This document shows, in pieces, positions 16,836-25,596 of a stretch of DNA of 64,000 nucleotides; the first letter of the stretch is position 1; each line of letters opens with the position of its first letter. The notes below the pieces were generated by a model. It ran no database searches and was not told where the DNA came from. It saw only the letters and a program-made list of their open reading frames with translations. Source of the DNA: Flavobacteriales bacterium (GTDB lineage Bacteria > Bacteroidota > Bacteroidia > Flavobacteriales > JASBRU01). A program made the translations under genes and the position numbers. The stretch spans positions 248,001 to 312,000 of the forward strand of contig JASBRU010000002.1 of NCBI GenBank assembly GCA_030149285.1. Direction: 5' to 3'.

Positions 16836-17252
16836 TTAACCGTAATATTCTACATAATTGTTCTCGGTTTCTTGAATTTTTACGCAATGCATAATTGCAT
16901 TGTGCTTGGCAACCTCAGGTTCTAATTGTTTCCAAATTTCAATTGCCAAAACTTCTGTAGATGAGAATTTATCTTTCATAAAATCTACATCTAAATTTAG
17001 GTTTTTATGGTCAACTTTATTGGTAACTTTCTCTTTAATAATATGCTTAAGGTCTATTAAGTTCATAACAAAACCTGTTTCTGCATCGGGTTCACCTTTT
17101 ACAGTAACCCAAAGAGTATAGTTGTGGCCATGCCAGTTTGGGTTGGCGCATTTGCCAAACACTTCCATGTTTTGGTCGTCGCTCCAATCATGTCTACTCA
17201 TTTTATGGGCAGCGCTAAAACGTTCTCTTCGTGTAATAAAAACCATACTCAT
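16836..17252 (-). CDS. queD: 6-pyruvoyl-tetrahydropterin synthase / QueD family
   Basis: The 138-residue zinc enzyme belongs to the PTPS/6-carboxy-tetrahydropterin synthase family. The zinc ligands His16 (FSAAHKM), His41 and His43 (WHGHNY) are present, with Cys35 in FGKCANPNWHGH as catalytic Cys, Asp81-His82 (VDHKNLN) and a C-terminal Glu (QETENNYVEY). The longer His-to-Cys insert looks more like the PTPS subgroup often found in Bacteroidota, so a pterin role is as possible as queuosine synthesis. A -7 box ends 11 bases before the ATG at 17252. A second ATG lies at 17246. Confidence 0.85.
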   Translation of the reverse strand: MSMVFITRRERFSAAHKMSRHDWSDDQNMEVFGKCANPNWHGHNYTLWVTVKGEPDAETGFVMNLIDLKHIIKEKVTNKVDHKNLNLDVDFMKDKFSSTEVLAIEIWKQLEPEVAKHNAIMHCVKIQETENNYVEYYG

Positions 17253-17263
17253 TTAATTTTGCG

Positions 17264-17296
17264 CAAATATAGGGTGTTTTAATAATAATTACTCAA
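17264..17296 (-). promoter_or_regulatory. Promoter of queD-fabD
   Basis: On the minus strand, TTG (17294-17296), a 22-base spacer and TATATTTG (17264-17271) match the Bacteroidota promoter. The -7 box ends 11 bases before the queD ATG, so the leader would be only about 5 bases long. Confidence 0.65.
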
Positions 17297-17347
17297 TTGT
17301 CAAGCATATGACATTTAAGTTTAGTTGCTTGTAATACTTTTGATATT

Positions 17348-17487
17348 GAACTTTAAATAGTTCTCCGTTCTTTTCCCTACACTTAACTTATAGTAGTTAG
17401 GTAAATAAAAAGCTGATATATTGTTTTTGGTTTAATTAAGTTTTTTTATTGAACGCAGGCCTCTAGTTTAACTAGGGGCTTCGTTTT
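17348..17487 (+). ncRNA. Candidate non-coding transcript with orphan terminator
   Basis: The 301-base gap between queD (minus) and hldD (plus) holds a strong plus-strand terminator at 17459-17487, although no plus-strand gene lies upstream. A full TAnnTTTG match (TACTTTTG, 17335-17342) lies 117 bases before it. Between them are a small GAAC/GTTC hairpin and a CCT...AGG/AAC...GTT pairing near 17377-17402. It could be a small RNA or an upstream leader that stops before hldD. The -33 box is poor. Confidence 0.35.
17452..17487 (+). terminator. Intrinsic terminator with no coding client
   Basis: The stem GCCTCTAGTT / AACTAGGGGC (17459-17479) is extended by AACG / CGTT across an internal loop and followed by TTTTTT. 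It precedes the hldD promoter, so it cannot end hldD. Confidence 0.75.
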
Positions 17488-17497
17488 TTGCTATAAA

Positions 17498-17529
17498 TTG
17501 TATTTTATGCTTAGTAACAATTACCTTTG
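17498..17529 (+). promoter_or_regulatory. Promoter of hldD
   Basis: TTG at 17498-17500, a 21-base spacer and TACCTTTG at 17522-17529 match the Bacteroidota promoter. The hldD ATG is 24 bases downstream of the -7 box. Confidence 0.7.
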
Positions 17530-17553
17530 TGCTAAAGTTTTAAAGCATAAATT

Positions 17554-18519
17554 ATGATTGTTGTAACAGGTGCGGCAGGTTTTATTGCAAGTTGTTTGGT
17601 AAGCCGATTGAATGGTGCGGGATATACAAATTTGGTATTAGTTGATGATTTTTCTAAAACTGAAAAGAGCCAAAATTTGGCTGGAAAGCAATTTAAGGAG
17701 CAGGTTGATAGAGCAGCATTTGATAACTGGTTTCAGTTAAACCATCAATCGGTAGATTTTGTGTTTCATCTTGGAGCCCGTACCGATACTACAGAGTTTG
17801 ATGTCAGCATATTTGATGCATTGAACTTAAACTACTCTATAAAAGTTTGGGAGCAATGTACAGAATACAATATTCCATTGGTGTATGCTTCGTCGGGTGC
17901 AACTTATGGTTTAGGAGAGCTTGGTTATAGTGATGACCATAGTACAGTTGAAAGCCTGAAACCTTTAAACCCTTATGGAGATTCTAAGAACGATTTTGAT
18001 AAGTGGGTGCTTAGACAAACCAATACTCCGCCTCACTGGTATGGTGTAAAGTTTTTTAATGTATACGGACCTAATGAGTTTCATAAAGGGCGTATGGCAT
18101 CAGTTATTTTCCACACCTTTAAACAGGTAAAAGAAACGGGTGCAATGAAGTTATTTCGTTCGCACAACGAGAATTATAAAGATGGAGAGCAATTACGAGA
18201 CTTTGTATATGTAAAAGATGTAGTAAATGTGCTTTACTTTTTGATGAGCGGAAATGCCGATAATGGAATATACAACTTAGGTACCGGTACTGCTCGTACA
18301 TTTTTAGATTTAGCAAAAGCTACTTTTAAAGCAATGGATATAGAGCCTAACATTAGCTTTGTAGATACTCCGGAGGATATAAGAGATAAATATCAGTACT
18401 ATACTCAAGCAGAGATGGCTAAACTGCTTAGTCAAGGTTATGATAAGCCGTTTACTTCTTTAGAGGACGGGGTGGAGGACTATGTGAAAAACTATCTTAT
18501 TCCTACTAAATATTACTAG
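17554..18519 (+). CDS. hldD: ADP-L-glycero-D-manno-heptose 6-epimerase
   Basis: The 321-residue SDR converts ADP-D-glycero- to ADP-L-glycero-manno-heptose for the LPS inner core. HldD signatures are visible: VTGAAGFIASCLVSRL, LVDDFSK, HLGARTDTTE, YASSGATYG, Tyr141/Lys145 in NPYGDSKNDFDKW, FNVYGPNEFHKGRMASV, and DGEQLRDFVYVKD. Length fits. It has its own promoter, and its last 14 bases overlap the 3' end of the convergent methyltransferase gene. Confidence 0.94.
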   Translation: MIVVTGAAGFIASCLVSRLNGAGYTNLVLVDDFSKTEKSQNLAGKQFKEQVDRAAFDNWFQLNHQSVDFVFHLGARTDTTEFDVSIFDALNLNYSIKVWEQCTEYNIPLVYASSGATYGLGELGYSDDHSTVESLKPLNPYGDSKNDFDKWVLRQTNTPPHWYGVKFFNVYGPNEFHKGRMASVIFHTFKQVKETGAMKLFRSHNENYKDGEQLRDFVYVKDVVNVLYFLMSGNADNGIYNLGTGTARTFLDLAKATFKAMDIEPNISFVDTPEDIRDKYQYYTQAEMAKLLSQGYDKPFTSLEDGVEDYVKNYLIPTKYY

Positions 18520-19303
18520 TCTTATTTTCGGCTACTATATATAGGTAGTCACCTAAATCGTTTTCATATAATTTAGTGACGTCATCAATTTGACCAGAGT
18601 CAATGTCTTTTTTTAATTCGGTAAGACCTTTTTCTACCTCTTCAGCATTTGCTAATGCGGCAAAGGAAGAAATACCTTTTCTTATTTCGGGCTGAAAATA
18701 TAGTTCAGGCTTATGTTTACCACTATATAAAAAGAGGTCTTCTAAGTCTGGTTTTATATAGTAAGGTTCTGTATTAGTTATTTCAAGGCCTGCAACTTTC
18801 ATCGCTTTTTCTACAGTGTCTAAAGTGGGCATTTGTTTAGCAGAATCCTCCAACATTCTTGGAAAATAATGATTAAGCCAGTACCCATTCATCTGCTCTG
18901 GGGTAGAAGTGAAAATTACAATGTTGCCGTTTGGTTTTAGTACCCTGGCTAATTCAGTAAATCCTTGTTCTATGTCTGCCCAATGATGTATTGTAAGGGA
19001 AGCGATAATGCCATCAACACTATTTGTTTTTAGTCCTGTGTTTTCTGCATTACCAATCCTCCAGTCTATATTATAGTTTTTAAGCTTAGCCTCATCTAGC
19101 ATTTGTGTAGATGGGTCTATTCCAATAAAATTGTAACCTAATTTTTGTAGAATATCAGTGTAGTTGCCTGTTCCGCAACCAATATCTAGGTAAACTCCAC
19201 CTATGGTTGGATTAAGGTTTTTAAGAAGTCTTTCAGACAAATAACTATCGGCTTTCCTTGTAGTGTTATAGCCAACTCCTATTTTGTCATATTTTGCTTC
19301 CAT
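18506..19303 (-). CDS. Class I SAM-dependent methyltransferase (UbiE-like)
   Basis: The 265-residue protein has the SAM-binding Rossmann motifs VYLDIGCGTGNYTDIL (motif I), FIGIDPSTQMLDEAK (motif II acidic residue), GNAENTGLKTNSVDGIIAS, and LARVLKPNGNIVIFTST (motif IV). It belongs to the broad Methyltransf_11 group; the substrate is unknown. The ATG at 19303 is chosen because the longer frame would read through the Gly-rich coding tail of the upstream TPM gene. It is the last gene of the M23-LemA operon, 10 bases after the TPM gene, and overlaps hldD at the 3' end. Confidence 0.88.
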   Translation of the reverse strand: MEAKYDKIGVGYNTTRKADSYLSERLLKNLNPTIGGVYLDIGCGTGNYTDILQKLGYNFIGIDPSTQMLDEAKLKNYNIDWRIGNAENTGLKTNSVDGIIASLTIHHWADIEQGFTELARVLKPNGNIVIFTSTPEQMNGYWLNHYFPRMLEDSAKQMPTLDTVEKAMKVAGLEITNTEPYYIKPDLEDLFLYSGKHKPELYFQPEIRKGISSFAALANAEEVEKGLTELKKDIDSGQIDDVTKLYENDLGDYLYIVAENKTSNI

Positions 19304-19313
19304 AATGTTGTTT

Positions 19314-20045
19314 TTACCAGCTTCCGCTAGCGCCACCGCCACCGAAGCCGCCTCCGCCAAAGCCACCGAAGCCTCCGCCTCCGCCACCACCGCCGAAGCT
19401 GCTTCCGCCCATACTGCCTATCATATAGCCTGTAGCAAAATGACCTAAACCACCACCACCTCTTCCGCCTTTTCTGGCCATGAAGAAAATAAATAGAAGA
19501 ATAACAATAAGCGCAGCTATCGGGAATTTTTTCTTTTTTCTTCGGAGGTCATCTTGAGTGAATTTACCAGTAAGTAAACCAATTATGGCATCAGTGCCAT
19601 CGTCAATACCACTGTAATAAGCTTTCTTTTTGAATTGGGGTAAGATTAGATTCTCAATAATGAGTTTGCTCTCCGCATCAGTTAAATACTCTTGTACTCC
19701 ATAGCCTGTTTGGATAGTCATTTCTCGGTCGTCCTGAGCTATAAGTAAAAGTACGCCATTGTCTTTTCCTTCTTGACCAATCCCCCATTTTTGTGCTAAC
19801 TCAGCTGCATATAAACTTATATTATCTCCATCTGTAGTGCTAATAATTGCTACAACAATAGCGGTAGATGTGGTATCTTCAAATGCTTTGAGTTTACTGT
19901 TTAAGCTATTGTTTTCTGATGATGATAATAAACCTATATAATCTTGTACAGCTCTATTTTTATCAGGTCTAGGGAAACCTTGACCAATAAGATTTGTTGT
20001 AAAAACAAGTAGTGCTAATAAGCTTATTATTTTTTTTATCGACAA
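19314..20045 (-). CDS. TPM-domain (YgcG-like) membrane protein with Gly-rich tail, TTG start
   Basis: The 243-residue protein has a signal peptide, a TPM domain (about 25-150; PDKNRAVQDYIGLLSSSE, TTSTAIVVAIIST, WGIGQEGKDNGVLLLIAQDD, IQTGYGVQEYLTDAES), one membrane helix (FPIAALIVILLFIFFMA) and a C-terminal run of Gly/Phe/Ser. TPM domains occur next to LemA in many bacteria and in photosystem repair proteins; the biochemical role is unclear. I choose a TTG start at 20045 because it gives a clean signal peptide (MSIKKIISLLALLVF) 4 bases after the upstream stop. Earlier ATGs would overlap the preceding gene. Confidence 0.8.
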   Translation of the reverse strand: MSIKKIISLLALLVFTTNLIGQGFPRPDKNRAVQDYIGLLSSSENNSLNSKLKAFEDTTSTAIVVAIISTTDGDNISLYAAELAQKWGIGQEGKDNGVLLLIAQDDREMTIQTGYGVQEYLTDAESKLIIENLILPQFKKKAYYSGIDDGTDAIIGLLTGKFTQDDLRRKKKKFPIAALIVILLFIFFMARKGGRGGGGLGHFATGYMIGSMGGSSFGGGGGGGGFGGFGGGGFGGGGASGSW

Positions 20046-20049
20046 AATG

Positions 20050-20496
20050 TTATTGGTTTGAGGTGGATATATCATCCGGTAATTCATTAATATCATCATC
20101 TCCTGCATGTGGGAAATGTTCTTTTAAGGCTTGTCCTGCCATTTGTATTCCTTCACTAAGTCCTGTGGCAAACCTTTTCTCTTTAAAATGAGTTTGCATA
20201 TGGTCTTTAATCTCATTCCAGAAATTAGTAGGAACTACATCATTTATACCCTTGTCTCCAATAATAGAAAAATGATGGTCTTTAACAGCTATGTAAAACA
20301 ACACACCGTTTCTTAGCTCGGTAGCATCCATTTTCAGATTATGAAAAACTTCAGCCGCCCTATCTAATGCATCTTTTTTACTGTGATTTTCTATGTGCAC
20401 ACGTATTTCGCCAGAGGTATTGTTTTCGGCTACTTTTATGGCAGAAACAATACTCTGTTCTTCTTCTTTTGTAAAAAAATCAGTTGCTTTTGCCAT
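20050..20496 (-). CDS. Second TPM-domain protein, without signal peptide
   Basis: This 148-residue TPM-domain protein has KEEEQSIVSAIKVAENNTSGEIRVHIENHS, NGVLFYIAVKDHHFSIIGDKGIN and FATGLSEGIQMAGQALKEHFP, followed by an acidic tail. No signal peptide or membrane segment is seen, so it would sit in the cytoplasm, unlike the TPM protein encoded next. The start overlaps the lemA stop by one base (TAATG). LemA followed by two TPM genes is a common Bacteroidota arrangement. Confidence 0.85.
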   Translation of the reverse strand: MAKATDFFTKEEEQSIVSAIKVAENNTSGEIRVHIENHSKKDALDRAAEVFHNLKMDATELRNGVLFYIAVKDHHFSIIGDKGINDVVPTNFWNEIKDHMQTHFKEKRFATGLSEGIQMAGQALKEHFPHAGDDDINELPDDISTSNQ

Positions 20497-21077
20497 TAAA
20501 ATTGTACTTCAGGTACTGCGTCAGATCCTTCTCTGCTTTCAAAGAAAGGTTTCTTTTCCATACTCATTTGTGATGCGATGATATTACTTGGAAAAGATCT
20601 TATGGTTCTGTTATATGAGCCAACAGCATCATTAAATCGTTTTCTTTCAGTTGCAATTCTATTTTCAGTTCCTTCTAGTTGAGATTGTAATGCTAAGAAG
20701 TTTTGATTTGCCTTTAAATCAGGGTAGCGTTCTACAGTTAATAAAAGTTTGTTTAATGAAGTGCCTAATTCGGCCTGCGCAGCCTCAAATTTTTTGAAGT
20801 TACCCTCATTTAACTCGTCAGCTTTAATGTTTATTGAGCTAGCCTTAGCTCTGCTCTCAACAACTCTAGTTAAAGTTTCTTGCTCAAAGTCTGCGTACCC
20901 TTTTACAGTATTTATCAAGTTCGGAATTAGGTCTGCTCTACGTTGGTATGCAACTTCTACATTTGTCCATTGCTCTTCTGTGGCAACGTCTTTTCTAATG
21001 AGTCCGTTATACTTAGATATAGCAATACCGCCAAAGAGTAATATTACTCCTAGAAAAATTAATAATCCTTTGTTCAT
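20496..21077 (-). CDS. lemA: LemA-family protein
   Basis: The 193-residue protein has a single N-terminal membrane helix (GLLIFLGVILLFGGIAISKYNGLI), followed by the helical LemA domain with NVEVAYQRRADLIPNLINTVKGYADFE and RYPDLKANQNFLALQSQLEGTENRIA. The molecular role is not known. It is co-encoded with two TPM proteins and lies 12 bases after the MerR gene. The domain probably faces the periplasm, but the topology is not certain. Confidence 0.92.
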   Translation of the reverse strand: MNKGLLIFLGVILLFGGIAISKYNGLIRKDVATEEQWTNVEVAYQRRADLIPNLINTVKGYADFEQETLTRVVESRAKASSINIKADELNEGNFKKFEAAQAELGTSLNKLLLTVERYPDLKANQNFLALQSQLEGTENRIATERKRFNDAVGSYNRTIRSFPSNIIASQMSMEKKPFFESREGSDAVPEVQF

Positions 21078-21089
21078 TTTTGGTTTGGT

Positions 21090-21428
21090 TTAAAGTTCTT
21101 TTCTAATATCTACTAAGCGCTCTCTTATGGTTTTTAATCTATTAACAATTTCAATGTTGTTAATAGTATCCATTTTATTTTCTCTCAATTTCTTTTTAGC
21201 GCCCTCTAATTTAAAACCTCTTTCCTTAACTAAGTGATAGATAAGCTTTAAATTTTCAACATCTTTAGGAGTAAACAATCGGTTCCCCTTTTTGTTTTTC
21301 TTTGGCTTTAATATATCAAACTCTTTTTCCCAAAAACGTATGAGTGAGGTATTCACATCAAACATTTCGGCAACTTCGCCAATATGGTAATAGCGTTTTT
21401 CTGAGTTATCTTCTGTGTTTATAGGCAT
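21090..21428 (-). CDS. MerR-family transcriptional regulator
   Basis: The 112-residue protein has the MerR winged-helix domain: YYHIGEVAEMFDVNTSLIRFWEKEF (HTH) and GNRLFTPKDVENLKLIYHLVKERGFKLEGAKKKL (wing and helices). A short coiled coil follows (IEIVNRLKTIRERLVDIRKEL) with no ligand domain and no Cys. It is similar to the small MerR proteins found beside M23 peptidases in Bacteroidota. Its ATG overlaps the M23 stop by one base. Targets are unknown, although its own operon is the obvious candidate. Confidence 0.9.
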   Translation of the reverse strand: MPINTEDNSEKRYYHIGEVAEMFDVNTSLIRFWEKEFDILKPKKNKKGNRLFTPKDVENLKLIYHLVKERGFKLEGAKKKLRENKMDTINNIEIVNRLKTIRERLVDIRKEL

Positions 21429-22399
21429 TAGTCAAATGATTCATTTTCTTGTGTTGACATTTGCAACATCTCATCATACTCTAAAGGCGATAAATCGTCG
21501 TAGTAAAAGTTTACAGGATTAATTCGTTCACCATTTTTGTGTACTTCATAATGGCAGTGTGGACCTTTTGATTGCCCAGTGTTTCCTACAAAACCAATTA
21601 CTTCACCTCTTTTTACTTTTTGCCCTACTCTTACATTGTAATCATTAAGGTGGGCATATAATGTTGTATAGCCATATCCGTGGTCTATCCTTATGTGTCT
21701 ACCAAATCCACTAGCTTTACTGTCGGCTCTTACTACCTTTCCGTTACCTGTAGCGTAAATAGGGGTTCCGGTAGGAGCTGTAAAGTCCATACCGTAGTGC
21801 ATCTTACGTGTTTTATATATTGGGTGTATTCTCATTCCAAAACCTGATGCCATTCTGGTTAAGTCTTCATTAGAAACAGGCTGAATAGCAGGGATAGAAG
21901 CTAAAAGCTCACTTTTGTTTTTTGCCAACTCTATTACGTCGTCAAAAGATTTTGATTGTACATAAACTTGTTTGGTTATTTGGTCTAAACGCATAGTGGT
22001 TTCCTTAACAAGTTTAGAGTTTTGATAACCACTTAGGTTTTCATATCTGTTTACACCACCAAACCCTGCTTTTCTTATAGAAGAAGGGATAGGGTCTGCT
22101 TCAAAAATGGTTCTGTATATATTATCATCTCTTTTTTGAATATCATCTAAAACCAGCTGAACTTGATCCATGCGCTCGTCCAATATATCATATTGTAAAG
22201 CCATATTTTCAATTTCTCGTTTTAGTCTTTTTTCTTTTGGGGAGTCAAAAAAGCGAAAAGCGAGTATTACAATGATGAATGCAAACAACGCTGAAGAGGC
22301 AATAAACACACCAGCTTGCTTAAAACGGTAAAGTCCGTTTTTCTCTATACGCTTATAAGAAAGCGTTTTTGTATCGTAATAATATTTTACCTTCGACAT
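21428..22399 (-). CDS. Membrane-anchored M23 (LytM) peptidoglycan endopeptidase
   Basis: The 323-residue protein has a short cytoplasmic N-terminus, one membrane helix (about 30-50), a coiled coil (about 55-95) and a C-terminal LytM domain. The zinc ligands His201 and Asp205 (HYGMDF) and His281/His283 (HCHYEV) are intact, as is GRHIRIDHGYGYTTLYAHL, so it should be an active enzyme and not an EnvC-like dead form. It would cut peptide cross-links in the periplasm. It is the first gene of a six-gene operon. Its divergent neighbour is alaS. Confidence 0.92.
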   Translation of the reverse strand: MSKVKYYYDTKTLSYKRIEKNGLYRFKQAGVFIASSALFAFIIVILAFRFFDSPKEKRLKREIENMALQYDILDERMDQVQLVLDDIQKRDDNIYRTIFEADPIPSSIRKAGFGGVNRYENLSGYQNSKLVKETTMRLDQITKQVYVQSKSFDDVIELAKNKSELLASIPAIQPVSNEDLTRMASGFGMRIHPIYKTRKMHYGMDFTAPTGTPIYATGNGKVVRADSKASGFGRHIRIDHGYGYTTLYAHLNDYNVRVGQKVKRGEVIGFVGNTGQSKGPHCHYEVHKNGERINPVNFYYDDLSPLEYDEMLQMSTQENESFD

Positions 22400-22564
22400 T
22401 TGCGTCGGAATTTAGCTATTTTTGCGGCGATTAAAGTTAATTTAGTGTCAACCGAGATTAATTACTCAAAAGTAATACAAATCTAAACATTTAGTAACAA
22501 TTGTTATACAATGGGTAAATTCACTTGTTAACATAGAACGTTTGAAACCTTTTGATTAAATAAA
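22400..22564 (+). promoter_or_regulatory. alaS upstream region with two palindromes
   Basis: TATTTTTG (22417-22424) matches the -7 box on the plus strand and would give a leader of roughly 135 bases. The leader has two palindromes: ATTACT-CAAA-AGTAAT (22461-22476) and TAACAATTGTTA (22495-22506). No terminator and no T-box was seen. A second promoter for the divergent M23 gene must also lie here but is not evident. Confidence 0.4.
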
Positions 22565-25174
22565 ATGAAAGTCAACGACATACGTAAAAAATTCTTCAAT
22601 TTTTTTGAATCTAAGCAGCATAAAGTAGTGCCTTCGGCTCCAATAGTTGTAAAAAACGACCCTACATTGTTGTTTACCAATGCTGGGATGAATCAATTTA
22701 AGGATTATTTTTTAGGAAACGCAACTGCTGATGTAACTCGTATAGTGGATACTCAAAAATGTTTACGTGTTTCTGGTAAGCATAATGATTTAGAAGAGGT
22801 TGGTTTAGATACTTATCATCACACAATGTTTGAGATGCTGGGTAACTGGAGTTTCGGCGATTATTTTAAGCGCGAAGCAATAGAGTGGGCATGGGAATTA
22901 TTGACAGTTGAATTCGGTATTGAGAAGGATAATTTATACGTAACCGTTTTTGAGGGAAAAGAAGATGAGGGTTTAGAGCCCGATAATGAAGCAAGAAGTA
23001 TTTGGAAGGAAATTGTGCCGGAAGACAGAATTATAAATGGAAATAAAAAAGACAATTTCTGGCAGATGGGAGATGTAGGTCCTTGTGGTCCTTCATCAGA
23101 AATTCATGTAGATATAAGAAGCGCTGAAGAAAAAGCAAAAGTATCTGGTAGAGATTTAGTAAACCAAGATCACCCTCAAGTTGTAGAAATATGGAACTTG
23201 GTATTTATGGAGTTCAATGCAAAAGCTGATGGAAGCTTAGTTTCTTTACCTGCTAAGCATGTAGATACCGGTATGGGCTTAGAGCGTTTGGCAATGGTAC
23301 TACAGGAGAAGCAGTCTAATTACGATACAGATGTTTTTAGTCCGATTATCAATAAAATTGTAAGCTTATCAGGTGTTGAGTATAAAAGCTCTGATGATAA
23401 AAAAGATGTGGCTATTAGAGTAATTGCAGACCACATTAGAGCAATTGCTTTTGCTATTGCAGATGGTCAGTTACCTTCTAATACTGGTGCCGGATATGTG
23501 ATTAGAAGAATCTTACGTAGAGCAGTTCGTTATGGGTATAGTTTCTTAAATTTAAAAGAAGCCTTTTTATATGAGCTTGTTCAAGTTTTAGATAAAGAAA
23601 TGGGGGCTTTTTTCCCAGAAATAAGTGCGCAAAAACAATTAATTGAAAAGGTAATTAAAGAAGAAGAGGATAACTTTTTACGCACCTTAGAAAAAGGATT
23701 GACTCGTATAAACGAATATGTAGCAGATAAAGAAGGCGGACAAATAAATGGTGAGTTTGCCTTTGAATTGTATGATACTTATGGTTTTCCGGTAGATTTA
23801 ACTCAGCTGATTGTAGCTGATTTAAAAGAAGGCTTTACCGTAGATATGGAAGAGTTTGATATGGCATTGCGTAAGCAAAAAGAACGTTCTCGTGCTGCAT
23901 CAAAAGTAGAGACAGATGATTGGGTAGTTGTTTATGAAGATGAAAAGGAAGAGTTCATTGGGTATGACCATACCAATACTCAACTAAAAATTACCCGATA
24001 TAGAAAAACAAAATCTAAAAAAGGTGAGCAATACCAGTTGGTATTTAACATTACTCCCTTTTATGCCGAAGGTGGTGGCCAGGTAGGTGATACCGGTTAC
24101 ATTGAGGCTAATGGTGATAGAGTGGAGATACTAGATACCAAAAAAGAGAACGATTTAATTGTTCACTTTGCTGAAAAACTTCCTGCTGATGTAAGCGCAG
24201 TGTTTACAGCTCAGGTAGATACTGAGAAAAGAAAAACTACGGCTTGTAACCATACTGCTACGCACTTATTACATGAAGCTTTAAGATCAGTATTAGGTGA
24301 GCATGTAGAGCAAAAAGGTTCCTTAGTGCATCCTGATTACTTACGTTTCGACTTTTCTCATTTCTCTAAAGTAACTGATGAGGAATTGGCAAAGGTAGAG
24401 AATATGGTAAATGCTAGAATTAGAGCTAACAATCCACTAGAAGAAAAACGTGCCATACCAATGCAAGAAGCATTAGATATGGGTGCTATGGCATTGTTTG
24501 GTGAAAAGTATGGCGATTTGGTACGTGCCATTAAGTTTGGTTCATCGGTAGAGTTATGTGGAGGTATTCATGTGCAAGCTACAGGACAAATTGGTTTGTT
24601 TAAAATTACTTCTGAAAGTGCGGTTGCTGCAGGTGTAAGACGTATAGAAGCTGTATCTGCTGACAAAGCATTGGAGTACTATAAAAGCCAAGAAGCTTTA
24701 CTAGAGCAAATAAAAGGCATGCTTAAAAATGCTAATGACCCTATAAAAGGGATTGAGTCTTTACAAAAGGAAAATGCTGAGCTTTCTAAGAAAGTTGAGA
24801 AATTCATTGGTGAAAAAGCAAGTGGCTTAAAAGATGAGTTGCTAGATAAAGCAGAAGAGATTAATGGAGTACGCTTTATAGCTGCTAAGGTAGATTTAGA
24901 CCCGAATGCTACTAAAAACTTAGCATTTGAATTAAAGAAAAATAACGGTGTATTTGTTGTACTTGGCGGTGAGAACAATGGAAAAGCAATGTTGACGATT
25001 GCGCTTTCTGATGATCTTGTAAAAGAAAAAGACTTAAATGCAGGGACTATTATCCGTGAGTTGGGTAAAGAAATACAAGGTGGCGGAGGTGGACAAGCCT
25101 TTTTTGCTACTGCAGGTGGTAAAAACATTGCCGGTATTGACAATGCTTTACAAAAAGCAAAAAGTTATTTGTAA
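22565..25174 (+). CDS. alaS: Alanine-tRNA ligase
   Basis: The 869-residue enzyme charges tRNA-Ala. The catalytic core at the N-terminus shows [35 protein letters not shown] and [20 protein letters not shown]. The editing domain has the zinc site [11 protein letters not shown] and [11 protein letters not shown], and the C-Ala domain ends in [16 protein letters not shown]. All domains are present at normal length. It is divergent from the M23 operon and its stop lies 3 bases from the stop of a convergent lipoprotein gene. Confidence 0.97.
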   Translation: MKVNDIRKKFFNFFESKQHKVVPSAPIVVKNDPTLLFTNAGMNQFKDYFLGNATADVTRIVDTQKCLRVSGKHNDLEEVGLDTYHHTMFEMLGNWSFGDYFKREAIEWAWELLTVEFGIEKDNLYVTVFEGKEDEGLEPDNEARSIWKEIVPEDRIINGNKKDNFWQMGDVGPCGPSSEIHVDIRSAEEKAKVSGRDLVNQDHPQVVEIWNLVFMEFNAKADGSLVSLPAKHVDTGMGLERLAMVLQEKQSNYDTDVFSPIINKIVSLSGVEYKSSDDKKDVAIRVIADHIRAIAFAIADGQLPSNTGAGYVIRRILRRAVRYGYSFLNLKEAFLYELVQVLDKEMGAFFPEISAQKQLIEKVIKEEEDNFLRTLEKGLTRINEYVADKEGGQINGEFAFELYDTYGFPVDLTQLIVADLKEGFTVDMEEFDMALRKQKERSRAASKVETDDWVVVYEDEKEEFIGYDHTNTQLKITRYRKTKSKKGEQYQLVFNITPFYAEGGGQVGDTGYIEANGDRVEILDTKKENDLIVHFAEKLPADVSAVFTAQVDTEKRKTTACNHTATHLLHEALRSVLGEHVEQKGSLVHPDYLRFDFSHFSKVTDEELAKVENMVNARIRANNPLEEKRAIPMQEALDMGAMALFGEKYGDLVRAIKFGSSVELCGGIHVQATGQIGLFKITSESAVAAGVRRIEAVSADKALEYYKSQEALLEQIKGMLKNANDPIKGIESLQKENAELSKKVEKFIGEKASGLKDELLDKAEEINGVRFIAAKVDLDPNATKNLAFELKKNNGVFVVLGGENNGKAMLTIALSDDLVKEKDLNAGTIIRELGKEIQGGGGGQAFFATAGGKNIAGIDNALQKAKSYL

Positions 25175-25177
25175 TGC

Positions 25178-25585
25178 TTATTGTTTCTGCGCATTAGCAA
25201 CTACATTATCTACTGAAGCACCATCGTTTACCGAGAAGTTTAGATTCATGCTATCAAAATCATCATTATAGGTAGCTGAACCGGAAACTGCATTTCCGTT
25301 TACAGACTGGGTAGGTATAGATATACCGCTCCCTGTTAATGTAGCGGAGACTTTATTAGAATTGCCAAGGTTGTAAAAGTTTTTCATTTCAATATCATTG
25401 GCTCCCAACCTAGTAATAGTTACGGTATAGGTTTGTGGTGCAAAATCGCCTTGGGTTTCATTAAATATCCATACTCCTGCTAGTTCTGCAGCAATATCTA
25501 GGTCTGTATCACTGTCTTCTTCGCAACTAGTCATTGCAACTATTAATGCAGTGCTAAGAATAATTGAGCTTATTAATTTTTTCAT
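25178..25585 (-). CDS. Small lipoprotein, likely surface-exposed
   Basis: The 135-residue protein has a lipoprotein signal peptide with lipobox ending at Cys21 (VAMTSC). The residues after it, EEDSDTDLD, are strongly acidic, like the lipoprotein export signal that sends Bacteroidota lipoproteins to the cell surface. The body looks like a lipocalin-like beta domain (AELAGVWIFNETQGDFAP, YTVTITRLGANDIEMKNFYNLG), as in small META/lipocalin-type lipoproteins. Function is unknown. It follows hutU by 11 bases on the same strand. Confidence 0.75.
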   Translation of the reverse strand: MKKLISSIILSTALIVAMTSCEEDSDTDLDIAAELAGVWIFNETQGDFAPQTYTVTITRLGANDIEMKNFYNLGNSNKVSATLTGSGISIPTQSVNGNAVSGSATYNDDFDSMNLNFSVNDGASVDNVVANAQKQ

Positions 25586-25596
25586 AATAGATGAAT

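Noticed and set aside
19304-19390. N-terminal extension of the methyltransferase (Ala/Val-rich)
   Set aside because: It is the Gly-rich tail of the upstream TPM gene read in another frame; the real start is ATG 19303.
22430-22564. T-box leader for alaS
   Set aside because: No T-box sequence, specifier loop or terminator/antiterminator pair; T-boxes are not typical of Bacteroidota.
24679-25143. 154-codon open frame antisense to the alaS 3' end
   Set aside because: Composition mirrors alaS codons and matches no family.
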